Counted from the stretch's first letter, positions 1 through 9,530 are shown. The stretch is DNA of 64,000 nt from Streptomyces bluensis (GCF_014650715.1 NZ_BMVM01000003.1:434001-498000), one strand, 5' to 3'. The notes: generated by a model from the letters alone, not told the origin. Made by a program: numbers and translations.

Positions 1-838
1 GGGCGAGGCGGCGTACCTCGTTCGCGTTCTCCGCGTTGCGTTGTATCAGCGTCAGGGTGTGCAGCACCGAATCATGGACGTGGGCCGCGACCTCCGCCCG
101 CTCCTGGGCGCGGATGCGCATCAGCCGCTCCTCGGAGAGGTCCTGGGTCATGCGGACGAGGTACGGGCCGGCCAGCAGCGCTATCCCCACGAGGACCGCG
201 AGCGCGGCCTGCAGGACCGACCCGAGGTGGGCGGCGGAGCCCTGGAGGACGAATATCCCGGAGACACCCGCGGTGACGAGCAGGACCCCGCCCACGGAAC
301 GGAGCAGCGTGAGTGTGCGCCGCTGGCTGCCGACCTCGACCCAGCGGGCCCGCCGCGCGTTGTCCGCCTGGCGCCAGACCAGGGCGACACCGGCGGCAAC
401 CAGCACGGTCGGCCACAGGTACGCCTTGGCTCCGTCACCGAGGTTCACATTGCCGACGAAGACCATGGCCACGACGACCATGAGGAGCAGGGCGACGATC
501 TGCCCCTTGTCCGGTCTGCGGGCCACGAGTTTTCGCCGGCCGTCCGGCGAGGTCTCCGTGGAGACCGCCGGGGGCCGCTGGTTGTCGACACCGCCCACAC
601 CGAGCGGGACGAAGAACCAGAACGCCGCGTACAGCAGCGCGCCGAGGCCGTCCGCGAGGAACAGACCGACGAACACCAGCCTCAGCCAGGTCACCGGCAG
701 CCCAAGATGCCCCGCGAGCCCCCGCGCCACGCCTCCGAGCCAGCGACCGTCGCTGCTGCGGTAGAGCTTGCGCGGGGGCCGCGGGACATCGACTGGCACT
801 GCTGCGGCTTCCGGCATGCCATCGATGTTCACACGCAT
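1..838 (-). CDS. PspC-domain sensor histidine kinase (C-terminus off window)
   Basis: Membrane sensor kinase cut by the window edge after about 279 residues. Residues 22-80 look like a PspC domain (GGVARGLAGHLGLP followed by a membrane segment). More hydrophobic segments follow at about 113-130, 140-155, 180-200 and 208-228. Next comes a charged helix and an H-box, HVHDSVLHTLTLIQR, whose H255 is the probable phospho-acceptor. This H-box is of the HisKA_3 type that normally works with NarL/LuxR-type response regulators; the ATPase domain and any regulator gene lie outside. The ATG at 838 is chosen because the PspC domain follows it in frame. It diverges from the PspC gene at 984 across a 145-bp gap, so the two may share a control region and an envelope-stress role (inference). 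Confidence 0.88.
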   Translation of the reverse strand, partial: MRVNIDGMPEAAAVPVDVPRPPRKLYRSSDGRWLGGVARGLAGHLGLPVTWLRLVFVGLFLADGLGALLYAAFWFFVPLGVGGVDNQRPPAVSTETSPDGRRKLVARRPDKGQIVALLLMVVVAMVFVGNVNLGDGAKAYLWPTVLVAAGVALVWRQADNARRARWVEVGSQRRTLTLLRSVGGVLLVTAGVSGIFVLQGSAAHLGSVLQAALAVLVGIALLAGPYLVRMTQDLSEERLMRIRAQERAEVAAHVHDSVLHTLTLIQRNAENANEVRRLA

Positions 839-983
839 GGCGGGCCATGGCATCAGGGTCTGCCCCGGAGACGTCCCTGATCTCCGACCAACTCGTGATC
901 GAACAGTTCCCGGGGCCGATATCAGGGTTGCGCCAGGGTCATCCCGACTGCCGCAGGGCGGTCTCGGCAGCCACGATGGACAC

Positions 984-2783
984 ATGACAGATCAGCAGCA
1001 CGCGGCACCGGAGCCGGGCCCCGGCTCGGGCGCCCGGCGGACGGCCACCGAGCCGCAGGACGCCGTGCCCACCCAGGACAAGGGCGGCACCACGCCCGGA
1101 CCGGGCCAGGGCAAGGAGCCGCGCGCGTACGGGGGCGCACACACGCATACGGGCGCGGACGCCCGTGCGCACGCGGACGCAGGCACGCCCGCCGATCAAG
1201 CAGGCCAACCGGAGCAAGCGGGTCAAGCAGGTCAAGGCGGACTCGCGGGCCAAGCTGCGGCGAACCCCTGGGCTGGGGCCGCGGGCCCGATGACAAACGA
1301 ATCGAGGAACGAGCCGAGGAACGGACCAAGGAACAGGCCAAACAACGAGCCGACGAGCCAGCCGACGGACGGGTCCGCCGACGGGATCGCGGCCGGGCCT
1401 ACGGGGCAGGCGAGAAACACGGATCAGTCATCCGGAGGCCGGCCCCAGCGCGGCACCCCACCCACCGGGCCCACGGCTCAAGTCGCCGCCGACGGGTCCA
1501 CTCCGGCCCCCGGCCCCACCGGGTTCCGCCGTGACCGGCGGCACAAGATGCTGGGCGGGGTGTGCGCGGGGCTGGGACGGCAGTGCGACATGGATCCGGT
1601 GATCTTCCGGATCGTGCTCACGGTCCTGTCGGTGAGCGGTGGCGTCGGCCTCATCTTCTACGGCTTCGTGTGGCTGTTCCTCCCGTACGACGACGAGGAG
1701 GAGAACGAGGTACGCAAGCTGCTGACCGGCCGCGTCGACGGCCAGGCCCTGGCGGCCGTGCTCTTCGCCCTGGTCGGCTGCGGCGTCTTCCTCACCATGC
1801 TGGGCAACGGCGGGGTGCTGACCTTCGCCGTGGTCCTCGCCCTGCTCCTCGCGGGCGCGGGGTACTGGTCGCAGCAGCGCAGCGCTCCCGACCCCGACCC
1901 GCTTGCCGCACAGGCCGTCGCCGACGCCCCACCGGAAGCGCAGGCGCCGCCCGTCCCCGTTTCCTATCCGTCCTGGTGGCGTGACCCGATCGTCAAGGAC
2001 GGCAGGCACGTGGGCAGGACGGGATACCTGTGGGGGCCCTGGGAAGCCCGGGACCGCGATATCGCGGCGGCCATCAACATCGCCCGGGGAACGCCGTCCC
2101 ACCAGGACATACGTGCCGCCCAGCGGCCCAAGCCGCGGGGGCCACGTTGGATAGGCGGCTGGGTGTTCCTGCTCGCGGTGCTCGCCGGCGGTCTCGCTAC
2201 CGGTCTGACATGGGACGACCACGCGCTGGGGACGAGCCTGCAGGCAGGTCTGGCCTGCGCCCTCGCCGTGTTCGGCCTGGGCATCGGGGTCAGCGCGTTC
2301 CTGGGGCGTACAGGCGTGGGGTCGATCTTCCTCGCGGTGGTGACGGCAGGTCTGCTGGTGTGCTCGGCGGCGCTTCCGGCGGACATCAGCACCCACTGGA
2401 TACGCACGACCTGGGCACCGACCGCCGTGGCGGGCGTGCATCCGGCGTACAAGCTGGGCAGCGGTGTGGGCACCTTGGACCTGACGCGCGTCAACGTGCC
2501 GAAGGGCAAGACGGTGACGACCGGCGCGGAGGTGGGCGTGGGCAAACTGAAGGTGGTGGTCCCCTCGGACGTCACGGCGCTCCTGACGGTAGAAGTGGGC
2601 GTGGGGGACATCCAGTTGCCGGGCGACAAGAAGGAGGACGTGGACGTGGCACCGGGCAAGGAGAAGCAACTGACCCTCTCCCCCGAGAAGGGGATCACCG
2701 GTGACGGGAAGTCCGGCGGCACGATCCGTGTCCATCTCAGGGTCGGTCTGGGCCAGGCGGAGGTGACCCGTGCTGCGGCATGA
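984..2783 (+). CDS. PspC-domain multi-pass membrane protein
   Basis: About 599 residues. The first ~180 residues are a low-complexity, Gln/Asn/Pro-rich cytoplasmic-looking region with repeats such as NEPRNGPRNRPNNEP. A PspC domain follows at roughly 180-235 (HKMLGGVCAGLGRQ plus a membrane helix), then several hydrophobic segments. The C-terminal ~130 residues are extracytoplasmic-looking, with repeated V-G-x-G-x-L/I-x-V strands like the LiaF/DUF2154 C-terminal fold. I chose the ATG at 984 because everything upstream in frame runs into the divergent promoter region. It probably takes part in envelope-stress sensing with the divergent PspC kinase (inference from context). The next gene starts inside its 3' end, suggesting translational coupling. 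Confidence 0.85.
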   Translation: MTDQQHAAPEPGPGSGARRTATEPQDAVPTQDKGGTTPGPGQGKEPRAYGGAHTHTGADARAHADAGTPADQAGQPEQAGQAGQGGLAGQAAANPWAGAAGPMTNESRNEPRNGPRNRPNNEPTSQPTDGSADGIAAGPTGQARNTDQSSGGRPQRGTPPTGPTAQVAADGSTPAPGPTGFRRDRRHKMLGGVCAGLGRQCDMDPVIFRIVLTVLSVSGGVGLIFYGFVWLFLPYDDEEENEVRKLLTGRVDGQALAAVLFALVGCGVFLTMLGNGGVLTFAVVLALLLAGAGYWSQQRSAPDPDPLAAQAVADAPPEAQAPPVPVSYPSWWRDPIVKDGRHVGRTGYLWGPWEARDRDIAAAINIARGTPSHQDIRAAQRPKPRGPRWIGGWVFLLAVLAGGLATGLTWDDHALGTSLQAGLACALAVFGLGIGVSAFLGRTGVGSIFLAVVTAGLLVCSAALPADISTHWIRTTWAPTAVAGVHPAYKLGSGVGTLDLTRVNVPKGKTVTTGAEVGVGKLKVVVPSDVTALLTVEVGVGDIQLPGDKKEDVDVAPGKEKQLTLSPEKGITGDGKSGGTIRVHLRVGLGQAEVTRAAA

Positions 2784-3036
2784 CGTCCAGCCCGGCAAGC
2801 TCGTCGCGGGCTTCTTCCTCACCCTCACCGCCGTCATCTACGCCGGAGACGCGGGAGGCTCCTGGGAGGCCCCCTGGTTTGTGGCCATACCCCTGGTTAC
2901 CGCAGGGCTCTGTCTGGCGGGCGCGACGGCGCTCCTGACGCACGCGATACGACGACGCCGATCGTCCCCCTGTGCGGGGCACGCTCCCGGGAACAGGCAG
3001 ACGTCGGACGCCGGGGTGTCAGGCAGGACGGAGTAA
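2770..3036 (+). CDS. Small two-helix membrane protein
   Basis: 88 residues from a GTG start that overlaps the end of the PspC gene by 14 bp, a typical coupled arrangement. Two hydrophobic segments are visible (about residues 11-26 and 34-56), followed by RRRR and a polar tail. No catalytic motif is recognised. Its role is unknown; co-transcription with the PspC protein suggests a membrane accessory function. Confidence 0.6.
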   Translation: MLRHDVQPGKLVAGFFLTLTAVIYAGDAGGSWEAPWFVAIPLVTAGLCLAGATALLTHAIRRRRSSPCAGHAPGNRQTSDAGVSGRTE

Positions 3037-3152
3037 CGGCCCTTTCGGGCTCGGGCACAGGGTCACCCCCGGAACACCCGGACACCGCCTGCCGCCCGTG
3101 GGCGGTCAGTGACCAACGGCCGCGCGGCGCAGCAGCCCGGCTGTGCCGCAGC

Positions 3153-3683
3153 TCAGCGATAGGCGCCCATGCGTTGCCTTCGGCGGTTGCGGATGGCCGC
3201 GTCGATGGAGAGGACAGAGGCGCCGGCCAGGACGAGGGGGAGCCAGGCCATGAGGTAGGCGAGGTCGTTGCCGTAGTAGTAGGGGTCGGATGCCCAACTG
3301 ACGGTCAGCCAGAGGCTGAGGGAGATCAGGGCGCCGCCGAAGGCCGCGAGACGGGCGAGGAGGCCGACGAGAGTGCCGATACCGACGGCGAGTTCACCGA
3401 AGGCGATGGCGTAGCCGAAGCCGACGGGGTTCTTGAGGGCGAGATCGACGAGGGCGGGGATCGCCGCGCTGTCGCGGACCGCGCGCATCATGTCCCCGAC
3501 CGAGCCGGAGCCGGCATCGGACAGGAAGGCACTGTCGGTGAGTTTGTCCAGGCCGGCGTAGATGAAGGTGACGCCGAGAAAAACCCTCAGGGGGAGCAGG
3601 GCGTAACGGGTGGCGGTGTCCCGCCAGTCTCGGCCGCCCTCGAAGTAGGGGGTCCTCGTGTCCGAACGAATACTGTGAGTCAT
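3153..3683 (-). CDS. DoxX-family membrane protein
   Basis: 176 residues from ATG 3683 (MTHSIRSD). The frame is open 14 codons further upstream but that extension looks non-conserved. Four hydrophobic segments are spaced as in DoxX/SURF4-like proteins: LPLRVFLGVTFIYAGLDKL near the start, FGYAIAFGELAVGIGTLVGL in the middle, then two more. The family contains quinone- or thiosulfate-linked and oxidative-stress membrane proteins, but the exact reaction cannot be assigned here. It is convergent with the small membrane-protein gene ending at 3036. Nothing in the flanks points to an operon. Confidence 0.85.
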   Translation of the reverse strand: MTHSIRSDTRTPYFEGGRDWRDTATRYALLPLRVFLGVTFIYAGLDKLTDSAFLSDAGSGSVGDMMRAVRDSAAIPALVDLALKNPVGFGYAIAFGELAVGIGTLVGLLARLAAFGGALISLSLWLTVSWASDPYYYGNDLAYLMAWLPLVLAGASVLSIDAAIRNRRRQRMGAYR

Positions 3684-3928
3684 GACTGTCCGCCGCCTCT
3701 CGCCGCCGTGCCGTTGACCCCTCAACAGACCATACGTACGAAAGGGGGGAGCCGCTCAATGAGCGCGCATCAGTTTTCTGTGAAGATTGTCCTTGGGATC
3801 GTTGCTCGGTTTCTCTCAGCGGGTTTCCGCACGGCTCGGTCGGCTCTGGCCCCGTACCGGCCTCACCATTTGAACGAGGCCCACGGCCAACGCCTTGTCT
3901 GTCGACGGCCGGTCAAGGGACCGGTCGG

Positions 3929-4000
3929 GCAGTCGGCCACTCGGGCAGTCGGCCACTCGATCAGACAGCCACTCGATCAGACGGCCAGTCACTCAGTCGG
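3929..4000. repeat. Degenerate ~16-bp tandem repeat overlapping a stop codon
   Basis: About 4.5 units related to GCAGTCGGCCACTCGG. The array runs through the stop codon (3993-3995, read on the minus strand) of the following membrane-protein gene. It resembles other short tandem arrays at gene ends in this window. Confidence 0.75.
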
Positions 4001-5333
4001 TCACCTCGATCACACACCGGTTCGTCTCCACCCCGGCGGCGGTCACCACCTGGACCTCCACTCGGCCAGGCTCCACGTCGGCGGGGACCGGCACGGTGAG
4101 GACGGCGTCCGTGGGGTTGCTGAAGCCTCCGGCGACGGGGACGAGCGGGACGTGGACGTGGACGGCACCGATACGGACGACCATCCGGGAGAGGCGGTCG
4201 GCGGCCTGGGCACCCGGCGGTACGAAGCCGGCGCCGCGGATCTCGATGTCGTCGCCGGTGCGGATCGGCGCGTCGAGGTCGCCGGCCTCCCGGGCTCGGA
4301 CAACGGAGAGGATCACAGGGCGGCCGCCCTCCGCGTACTTACCGGCGACGTACGTGGCCGCCGAGACCAGCACCAGCAGCGCCAGCCCCCAGGGGAGGTC
4401 GGGGAGTTGGTCAGGGCGGCGGGCCAGCCGTACCACAGCGAAGGCCAGGGCGACGGTGTTCACGACGACGTACTGGATATCGGTGAAGCTGCCGCGACCG
4501 GAGTCGTCGGTGAGGAGGTCGGAGGCGCGTGGACGGTCGGCGCGGACCTTCTGCAGGCGCTGACCGAGGACGCGCAGGCCGACCACTCGCCGGACCAGCA
4601 CGGCGATCCCGCACACTACGGCGAGGACAGTCACCACGCCCGCGCCCCGGGCAAGATCGAGCCCGGTGATCAGCGCGTCCCGCTTGCCGTGGTCCGAGGC
4701 CGCGGCGAGTTGTCCGACGAGCACCAGGACGGCGTACACGGCGAGGAGCACCCAGCTCGCGGCCACGGCGCGGGACGTGGACAGCCGGTTGTCCTCACCG
4801 ATCACGGGGGCCAGAGCGCCGCCCTTCGTACGGTGCAGGTATCCGGCGCCCGTCGTGGCCAGGCCCACCACCAGTGCGGCCAGCAGACCGGCCGTGCGCG
4901 CTGCCGTCCAGCCCGCTCCGATCGCGGTGAGTGCCTGGACCAGGAGCAGGAACAGGAAGGCGCCCCATACGACGCAGGCCGTGCGCAGCCACAGGCGGCC
5001 CAGCCATGCCTCGCCCTCCACCCGCCCGCGTTCGGCGACGAGGGCGGCGGACTGGGTGAGTTCGTCGGAGACCCACTGGCGGGATGCCGACGCCGAGTGC
5101 GCGACCGCCGCGGGCAGTCCCTGGCCGGACGCGAACCCCTCGCGCATGAGCAGGAATTCGGCGACCGCGCGCCGGTGTCCCTCGCGCGCGCCGTGCGGGC
5201 AGTCCCCGCATGCGCAGCCGCCCTCGTGGGCACCCACGCCCTGCCTCGCCTCCTGCACCGCCACGCCCGTGCCCGCCTTCCCCGCGCCGCTTCTCCTCCG
5301 TACGCCCGCGCCATGCGACAGCCGTACAGCCAC
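3993..5333 (-). CDS. Unknown membrane protein with C-terminal TIG/IPT-like domain
   Basis: 446 residues from the ATG at 5333. The start is uncertain: an in-frame GTG about 25 codons later is also possible. The N-terminal ~100 residues are soluble and contain CACGDCPHG, a Cys/His cluster. Hydrophobic segments follow at about 118-140, 146-165, 188-210, 228-250 and around 290-345. The final ~100 residues read like an immunoglobulin-like TIG/IPT domain (DIEIRGAGFVPPG, later VPVPADVEPGRVEVQVVTAAG). I do not recognise a characterised family, and no adjacent gene suggests a pathway. The 3' end lies inside a short tandem repeat. Confidence 0.7.
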   Translation of the reverse strand: MAVRLSHGAGVRRRSGAGKAGTGVAVQEARQGVGAHEGGCACGDCPHGAREGHRRAVAEFLLMREGFASGQGLPAAVAHSASASRQWVSDELTQSAALVAERGRVEGEAWLGRLWLRTACVVWGAFLFLLLVQALTAIGAGWTAARTAGLLAALVVGLATTGAGYLHRTKGGALAPVIGEDNRLSTSRAVAASWVLLAVYAVLVLVGQLAAASDHGKRDALITGLDLARGAGVVTVLAVVCGIAVLVRRVVGLRVLGQRLQKVRADRPRASDLLTDDSGRGSFTDIQYVVVNTVALAFAVVRLARRPDQLPDLPWGLALLVLVSAATYVAGKYAEGGRPVILSVVRAREAGDLDAPIRTGDDIEIRGAGFVPPGAQAADRLSRMVVRIGAVHVHVPLVPVAGGFSNPTDAVLTVPVPADVEPGRVEVQVVTAAGVETNRCVIEVTD

Positions 5334-5935
5334 CCTGCGATGACAGCGAATTCTGCCGTACGGAACAGGGCCTTCATCCGGCAGGTCTGGTCAGTGCGGG
5401 GTGAAGGGCGGAGACATGTGTTGACCAGGGCGGCAACGCCCATATCAGCGCCCGTTCAGGAGCGCGGGGCTGTGCCAAGGTGCGGCACCACCGGGTGGGC
5501 GCGAGCAACCACACACGCCCCGCAGCACCCCACTGCCGCCCGAGAAGGCCCCGTAGGCGCTCGACCCTCTGGCAGTACCCGGCGCGACCTGCTCACGGCC
5601 CTCGTCGCCACCGCGGTCACCGCCCGGCTCCCGCACCCGTCGAACCGCGCGATCGACGACGTGGAGCGCCCCGGGCTCGGCGCCGCGACCGCGCCTGCGG
5701 CCGACCATCACGACGTCCTCCTGTGCAGTTACGGGATTTGGGGCGCCTGCACCGCGAGGGGGTGCTCATCGACAAGGAGTTCGCTTGACGAAGGCGGCCG
5801 TGCTACGGGGCTTTCAGGTGCCGCGCTACGGGGTTTCCAGGGTGGCGTGCCGTGCGGTGCGGTGTGGTTTCCAGTGTTTAGTCCCGCGAGAACGGGGGGC
5901 GGGCCCAGGGAAGAGACATGCGGCATGGATGAGCG
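5334..5935. other. 602-bp stretch without an intact gene
   Basis: No convincing intact reading frame on either strand. The only protein-like trace is a SHOCT-like fragment ending at 5788 (listed separately). The rest of the open frames have compositions expected of random GC-rich sequence. Confidence 0.6.
5723..5788 (+). pseudogene. SHOCT-domain C-terminal remnant
   Basis: The frame 5723-5788 encodes VQLRDLGRLHREGVLIDKEF followed by A and a stop. This matches the short C-terminal SHOCT pattern (L..L..L...GvlT..EF) found at the end of many actinobacterial proteins. Only this ~21-residue tail is recognisable and the usual final A..K.ELL is missing. I read it as the remains of a degraded gene rather than a functional product. 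Confidence 0.45.
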
Positions 5936-6730
5936 CTAGCTCAGCAGGTCGGGCTCGCTCCTGCTGATGTCCTGCCACAGGGGCTGGTAGTTGATCCACG
6001 CGACCAGGTCGCCGCCGAGTTGCTCCCGTGTGGCCACCGCCTGCCGGTGGCCGATGAGCACGGGCCGCCCCGCAGCCTTCGCGGTCAGCTGGACCTGGGC
6101 CGAGCGCTCCATCGACAGGAACCACCAGGCCGCCGCGTCCACCGAGTCGCCGACCGTCAGTAACCCGTGGTTGCGCAGCACCAGGGCCTTGCGGCTGCCG
6201 AGCGCGGACGCGATCCGGCGACCCTCCTCGGCGTCGACGGCGACACCGGTGTATGCGTCGTAGAGCGCGTGGTCCTCGTAGAAGGCACAGCTCTCCTGGG
6301 TGATCGGGTCGAGCAGTTCGGCAAGCGCCGAGAGAGCGCGGCCGTGCACCGAGTGACAGTGGGCGACCGCGACGACGTCCGGGCGGGCGGCGTGGACCTG
6401 GGCGTGCACGGTGAACGCCGCCTGGTTCACGTGGTAGCGGCCGTGGATCACCTGTCCTTCGGCGTTCGCCATGACCAGATCACTCACCGTGACGTGCTTG
6501 AACGGCATCCCGAACGGGTTGACCCAGAAGCAGTCGCTGAACTCCGGGTCGCGGGCGGTGATGTGCCCGGAGACTCCGTCCTCGAACCCGAGCCGCCCGA
6601 AGATCCTCAGTGCCCCGGCCAGTCGTTCCTTGCGGTGCCGGCGCTCGTCGTCCAGTGAGTCGTGCATCGGCGGCATGGCGAACTGCAGCTGGTCGGTGGG
6701 TAGGGGCAGGGGCGGTGTGGGCCCGTGCAT
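5936..6730 (-). CDS. Class II aldolase/adducin-family protein
   Basis: 264 residues from ATG 6730, chosen for the GGAGG upstream. An open extension to 6820 lacks conserved sequence. The fold is that of L-fuculose-1-phosphate aldolase/adducin: GVSGHITARDP near the start, then HCHSVHGRALS and later NHGLLTVGDSV. The paired His residues of HCHSVH and the His of RNHGLL are the expected metal ligands. Substrate is not deducible; relatives act on sugar phosphates or related hydroxy-acids. It is transcribed alone, diverging from the PPOX-like gene at 6998. Confidence 0.88.
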   Translation of the reverse strand: MHGPTPPLPLPTDQLQFAMPPMHDSLDDERRHRKERLAGALRIFGRLGFEDGVSGHITARDPEFSDCFWVNPFGMPFKHVTVSDLVMANAEGQVIHGRYHVNQAAFTVHAQVHAARPDVVAVAHCHSVHGRALSALAELLDPITQESCAFYEDHALYDAYTGVAVDAEEGRRIASALGSRKALVLRNHGLLTVGDSVDAAAWWFLSMERSAQVQLTAKAAGRPVLIGHRQAVATREQLGGDLVAWINYQPLWQDISRSEPDLLS

Positions 6731-6997
6731 ATGTCCTCCAGCACTGGGTTCCTGTACGGAGCGGAAGTTACCGTCAGTCCCTGTAAGAGGACAGGGCCGT
6801 CGGGTGAAGAGTGTGCGCAACCGTTACGGAAGTCACGGAAACGCGTCGCCCTTCACGACGTCGCCGCCAGATCCCCGCCTCCGCGACCTCACCGCCACAC
6901 CCCGCCCCCGCGACCTCACCGCCATGCCCTCGTCGCCGCGACAAGAGAGCCGGGATACGCGACAGAGGGTGTCGGGTATGAGCACCAGACTCGGCGT

Positions 6998-7492
6998 ATG
7001 AACCACATCGATGTGCACACGGGCAGGAACTGGGCCGCCTTCGCCGACGCCGCACCCGATCTCGCCGGCATCGTCGAGGAGCGCTTCGGCAGCTTCACGC
7101 ACCACGTCCTCGCCACGCTCCGCAAGGACGGTTCGCCGCGCACGACCGGGCTTGAGGTCCGTTTCCTGCGCGGTGAGCTGTGGTTCGGCATGATGCCGGA
7201 CTCACTCAAGGCGCTTGACCTGCGGCGCGATCCTCGCTTCGCGTTGCAGGCGAACCCGGGCTCGGGTACGGAGATGGGTGGCGGTGACGTACGGATCGGT
7301 GGGCGGGCGATCGAGGTCGAGGACCCGGAGACGAAGGCCCGCTACACGCGAGAGGTGGAACCGCCGGAGCCGTTCCACCTCTTCCGCACCGAACTGACGG
7401 AGGTCGTACGGACCTACGTCGAGGACGACAAGTACCTGGTCGTCCAGGTCTGGAAGCCCGGAGAGCCGGTGCGCACGCTCAAACGGACCTGA
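6998..7492 (+). CDS. Pyridoxamine 5'-phosphate oxidase-like (PPOX fold) protein
   Basis: 164 residues from ATG 6998. It begins with a helix, then the split-barrel pattern THHVLATLRKDGSPRTTGLE, a strand ending GELWFGMM, then KALDLRRDPRFALQ. This is the usual flavin/F420-binding split-barrel signature of PPOX-like proteins. The C-terminal FHLFRTELTEVVRTYVEDD is also typical. Members reduce or bind flavin, F420 or heme; the cofactor is not evident here. The last codons sit inside a tandem repeat that continues past the stop. Confidence 0.85.
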   Translation: MNHIDVHTGRNWAAFADAAPDLAGIVEERFGSFTHHVLATLRKDGSPRTTGLEVRFLRGELWFGMMPDSLKALDLRRDPRFALQANPGSGTEMGGGDVRIGGRAIEVEDPETKARYTREVEPPEPFHLFRTELTEVVRTYVEDDKYLVVQVWKPGEPVRTLKRT

Positions 7493-7603
7493 CGTTCAAA
7501 CGGACTGGCACTCAACGGCACGGACGCTCAACGGCACGGACACTCGAAGCGACGGACACTCGAAGCGACGGACACTCGAAGCGACGGACGCTCAAAGGGG
7601 CTG
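7475..7603. repeat. ~16-bp tandem repeat spanning the PPOX gene stop codon
   Basis: Eight units of 15-17 bp. The three central ones (7540-7587) are identical (ACACTCGAAGCGACGG) and the outer ones have diverged (ACGCTCAAACGGACCTG at the left edge). The first unit encodes the last residues of the PPOX-like protein (TLKRT) and its stop. The array fills most of the gap to guaA. Confidence 0.9.
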
Positions 7604-7643
7604 ACGCCACAACCGGTCTGAGCCCCGAGAATCCCCAAGGGGC

Positions 7644-9224
7644 TCACTCCCACTCGATGGTCCCCGGCGGCTTGCTCGTCACGTCGAGGACGACCCGGTT
7701 GACGTCCTTGACCTCGTTCGTGATGCGGGTGGAGATGCGGGCGAGGACGTCGTACGGCAGGCGCGACCAGTCGGCCGTCATCGCGTCCTCACTCGACACG
7801 GGACGGAGGACGATCGGGTGGCCGTACGTGCGGCCGTCGCCCTGGACGCCGACGCTGCGCACGTCCGCGAGCAGCACCACGGGGCACTGCCAGATGTCGC
7901 GGTCGAGTCCGGCGGCCGTCAGTTCCTCGCGGGCGATGGCATCGGCCTCGCGGAGCAGGTCGAGGCGGTCCTTGGTGATCTCGCCGACGATACGGATACC
8001 GAGGCCGGGGCCGGGGAACGGCTGGCGCTGGACGATCTCGTCCGGCAGGCCGAGTTCCTGGCCGACCATGCGGACCTCGTCCTTGAAGAGCTTGCGGAGC
8101 GGCTCGACGAGCTCGAACTCCAGGTCCTCGGGGAGGCCGCCCACGTTGTGGTGGGACTTGATGTTGGCGGTGCCGGTGCCGCCGCCGGACTCGACCACGT
8201 CCGGGTAGAGGGTGCCCTGGACGAGGAACGCCACCTCGGGGCCCTCATCCGCGATGATCTCCGCCTGGGCCTGCTCGAAGACGCGGATGAACTCGCGGCC
8301 GATGATCTTCCGCTTCTCCTCCGGGTCGGTGACCCCGGCGAGCGCCTTGAGGAAGCGTTCCTCGGCGTCGACGACCTTCAACTGGACGCCGGTGGCCGCG
8401 ACGAAGTCCTTCTCGACCTGCTCGGTCTCGCCCTTGCGCATCAGGCCGTGGTCGACGTACACGCAGGTCAGCTGGGAGCCGATGGCCTTCTGTACGAGAG
8501 CCGCGGCGACCGCCGAGTCCACACCGCCGGAGAGGCCGCAGATCGCGCGCTTGCTGCCGACCTGCTCACGGATGGCCGCGACCTGCTCCTCGATCACGTT
8601 GCCGGTGGTCCAGGAGGGGGTGAGGCCCGCGCCCCGGTACAAGAAGTGCTCCAGGACCTGCTGGCCGTGCGTGGAGTGCATGACCTCGGGGTGGTACTGG
8701 ACGCCGTACAGCTTCTTCTCGTCGTTCTCGAAAGCGGCGACCGGGACGACGTCCGTGGAGGCCGTGACGGTGAAGCCCTCGGGGGCGGCGCTGCACGCGT
8801 CGCCGTGGGACATCCACACCGACTGCTCTCCCGGGGTGCCCTCGAAGAGGGTGGAGCCCGGCTTGGAGACGTGGAGGGGCGTACGGCCGTACTCGCGTGC
8901 GCCGGTGTTGTCGACCGTGCCGCCGAGTGCCTGGGCCATCAGCTGGAAGCCGTAGCACATGCCGAAGACGGGGACCCCGGACTCGAAGATCTCGCGGTCC
9001 AGGCGGGGGGCGCTCTCGGCGTAGACCGACGAGGGGCCACCGGAGAGGATGATCGCCGCCGGGTTCTTGGCGAGCATCTCCGCGACCGGCATGGTGCTCG
9101 GCACGATCTCGCTGTAGACCCGGGCCTCACGGACTCGGCGGGCGATGAGCTGGGCGTACTGCGCGCCGAAGTCGACGACCAGGACGGTGTCGAGGGGAGC
9201 GGCAGCGGGGGTCGCTGATGACAC
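7644..9224 (-). CDS. guaA: GMP synthase (glutamine-hydrolysing)
   Basis: 526 residues, normal length for the enzyme. It converts XMP to GMP using glutamine and ATP in the cytoplasm. The class I amidotransferase domain comes first: nucleophile in GMCYGFQ (about C90) and QYHPEV for the catalytic His/Glu. An ATP-pyrophosphatase domain with P-loop [14 protein letters not shown] follows, then the GMP-synthase dimerisation domain ending PPGTIEWE. The GTG at 9224 has GGAAGG a few bases upstream and the domain begins straight after it. It works with guaB and guaB3, found 25 kb away in the same window. It diverges from the chorismate mutase leader. Confidence 0.97.
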   Translation of the reverse strand: MSSATPAAAPLDTVLVVDFGAQYAQLIARRVREARVYSEIVPSTMPVAEMLAKNPAAIILSGGPSSVYAESAPRLDREIFESGVPVFGMCYGFQLMAQALGGTVDNTGAREYGRTPLHVSKPGSTLFEGTPGEQSVWMSHGDACSAAPEGFTVTASTDVVPVAAFENDEKKLYGVQYHPEVMHSTHGQQVLEHFLYRGAGLTPSWTTGNVIEEQVAAIREQVGSKRAICGLSGGVDSAVAAALVQKAIGSQLTCVYVDHGLMRKGETEQVEKDFVAATGVQLKVVDAEERFLKALAGVTDPEEKRKIIGREFIRVFEQAQAEIIADEGPEVAFLVQGTLYPDVVESGGGTGTANIKSHHNVGGLPEDLEFELVEPLRKLFKDEVRMVGQELGLPDEIVQRQPFPGPGLGIRIVGEITKDRLDLLREADAIAREELTAAGLDRDIWQCPVVLLADVRSVGVQGDGRTYGHPIVLRPVSSEDAMTADWSRLPYDVLARISTRITNEVKDVNRVVLDVTSKPPGTIEWE

Positions 9225-9400
9225 GGGGTGCCTTCCGGCGGTTGGGCGGGGGTCTGTGCTGCCGAGTCTACCGGGGGTGTTGATCGGGGGTGCCTGTGCC
9301 GGTTCTGTGCCGGTTCTTCGCCTCGCTGCCCCCACCCGTCTTCTCCACGTCCCATCCCCCAGGGGACTCTCACCCGCACCGTCTCACCATTCGAACCCAC

Positions 9401-9430
9401 TTGGTTGCCGCCACCGCGCGGGGCCATACT
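9401..9430 (+). promoter_or_regulatory. Candidate promoter for the chorismate mutase leader
   Basis: TTGGTT (9401-9406) and CATACT (9425-9430) are 18 bp apart, an acceptable vegetative-type spacing in Streptomyces. The expected start point would fall at or within a few bases of the leader ATG at 9437, implying a leaderless or nearly leaderless transcript. Prediction only. Confidence 0.4.
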
Positions 9431-9436
9431 GCTCGC

Positions 9437-9508
9437 ATGCTCAAGCACCAGACGTTCGTCTTTACCTATGGCAACCGGCCCACCGGCTGCCATGGTCGTG
9501 CTGCTTGA
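9437..9508 (+). CDS. Putative Phe/Tyr attenuation leader peptide upstream of chorismate mutase
   Basis: A 23-residue frame beginning MLKHQTFVFTYGNRP. Three aromatic residues (F7, F9, Y11) are clustered just before a hairpin formed by GGCAACCGG (9470-9478) and CCGGCTGCC (9483-9491). A strong terminator hairpin follows at 9531-9561, and chorismate mutase, the first committed step to Phe and Tyr, begins at 9626. Trp leader peptides in Streptomyces use the same architecture. I infer that stalling at Phe/Tyr codons controls read-through. No Shine-Dalgarno sequence is visible, consistent with a leaderless start. Confidence 0.6.
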   Translation: MLKHQTFVFTYGNRPTGCHGRAA

Positions 9509-9530
9509 GCAACTGACAAGCGACTTCCCA

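Noticed and set aside
3174..5939. A 921-codon open frame on the plus strand opposite DoxX and the TIG-like membrane gene
   Set aside because: It is the GC-rich antisense shadow of two minus-strand genes; no domain, and its composition is Arg/Gly/Asp-rich as shadows are.
9390..9400. TTCGAACCC seen as a possible tRNA T-loop
   Set aside because: No acceptor or anticodon stems can be formed around it.
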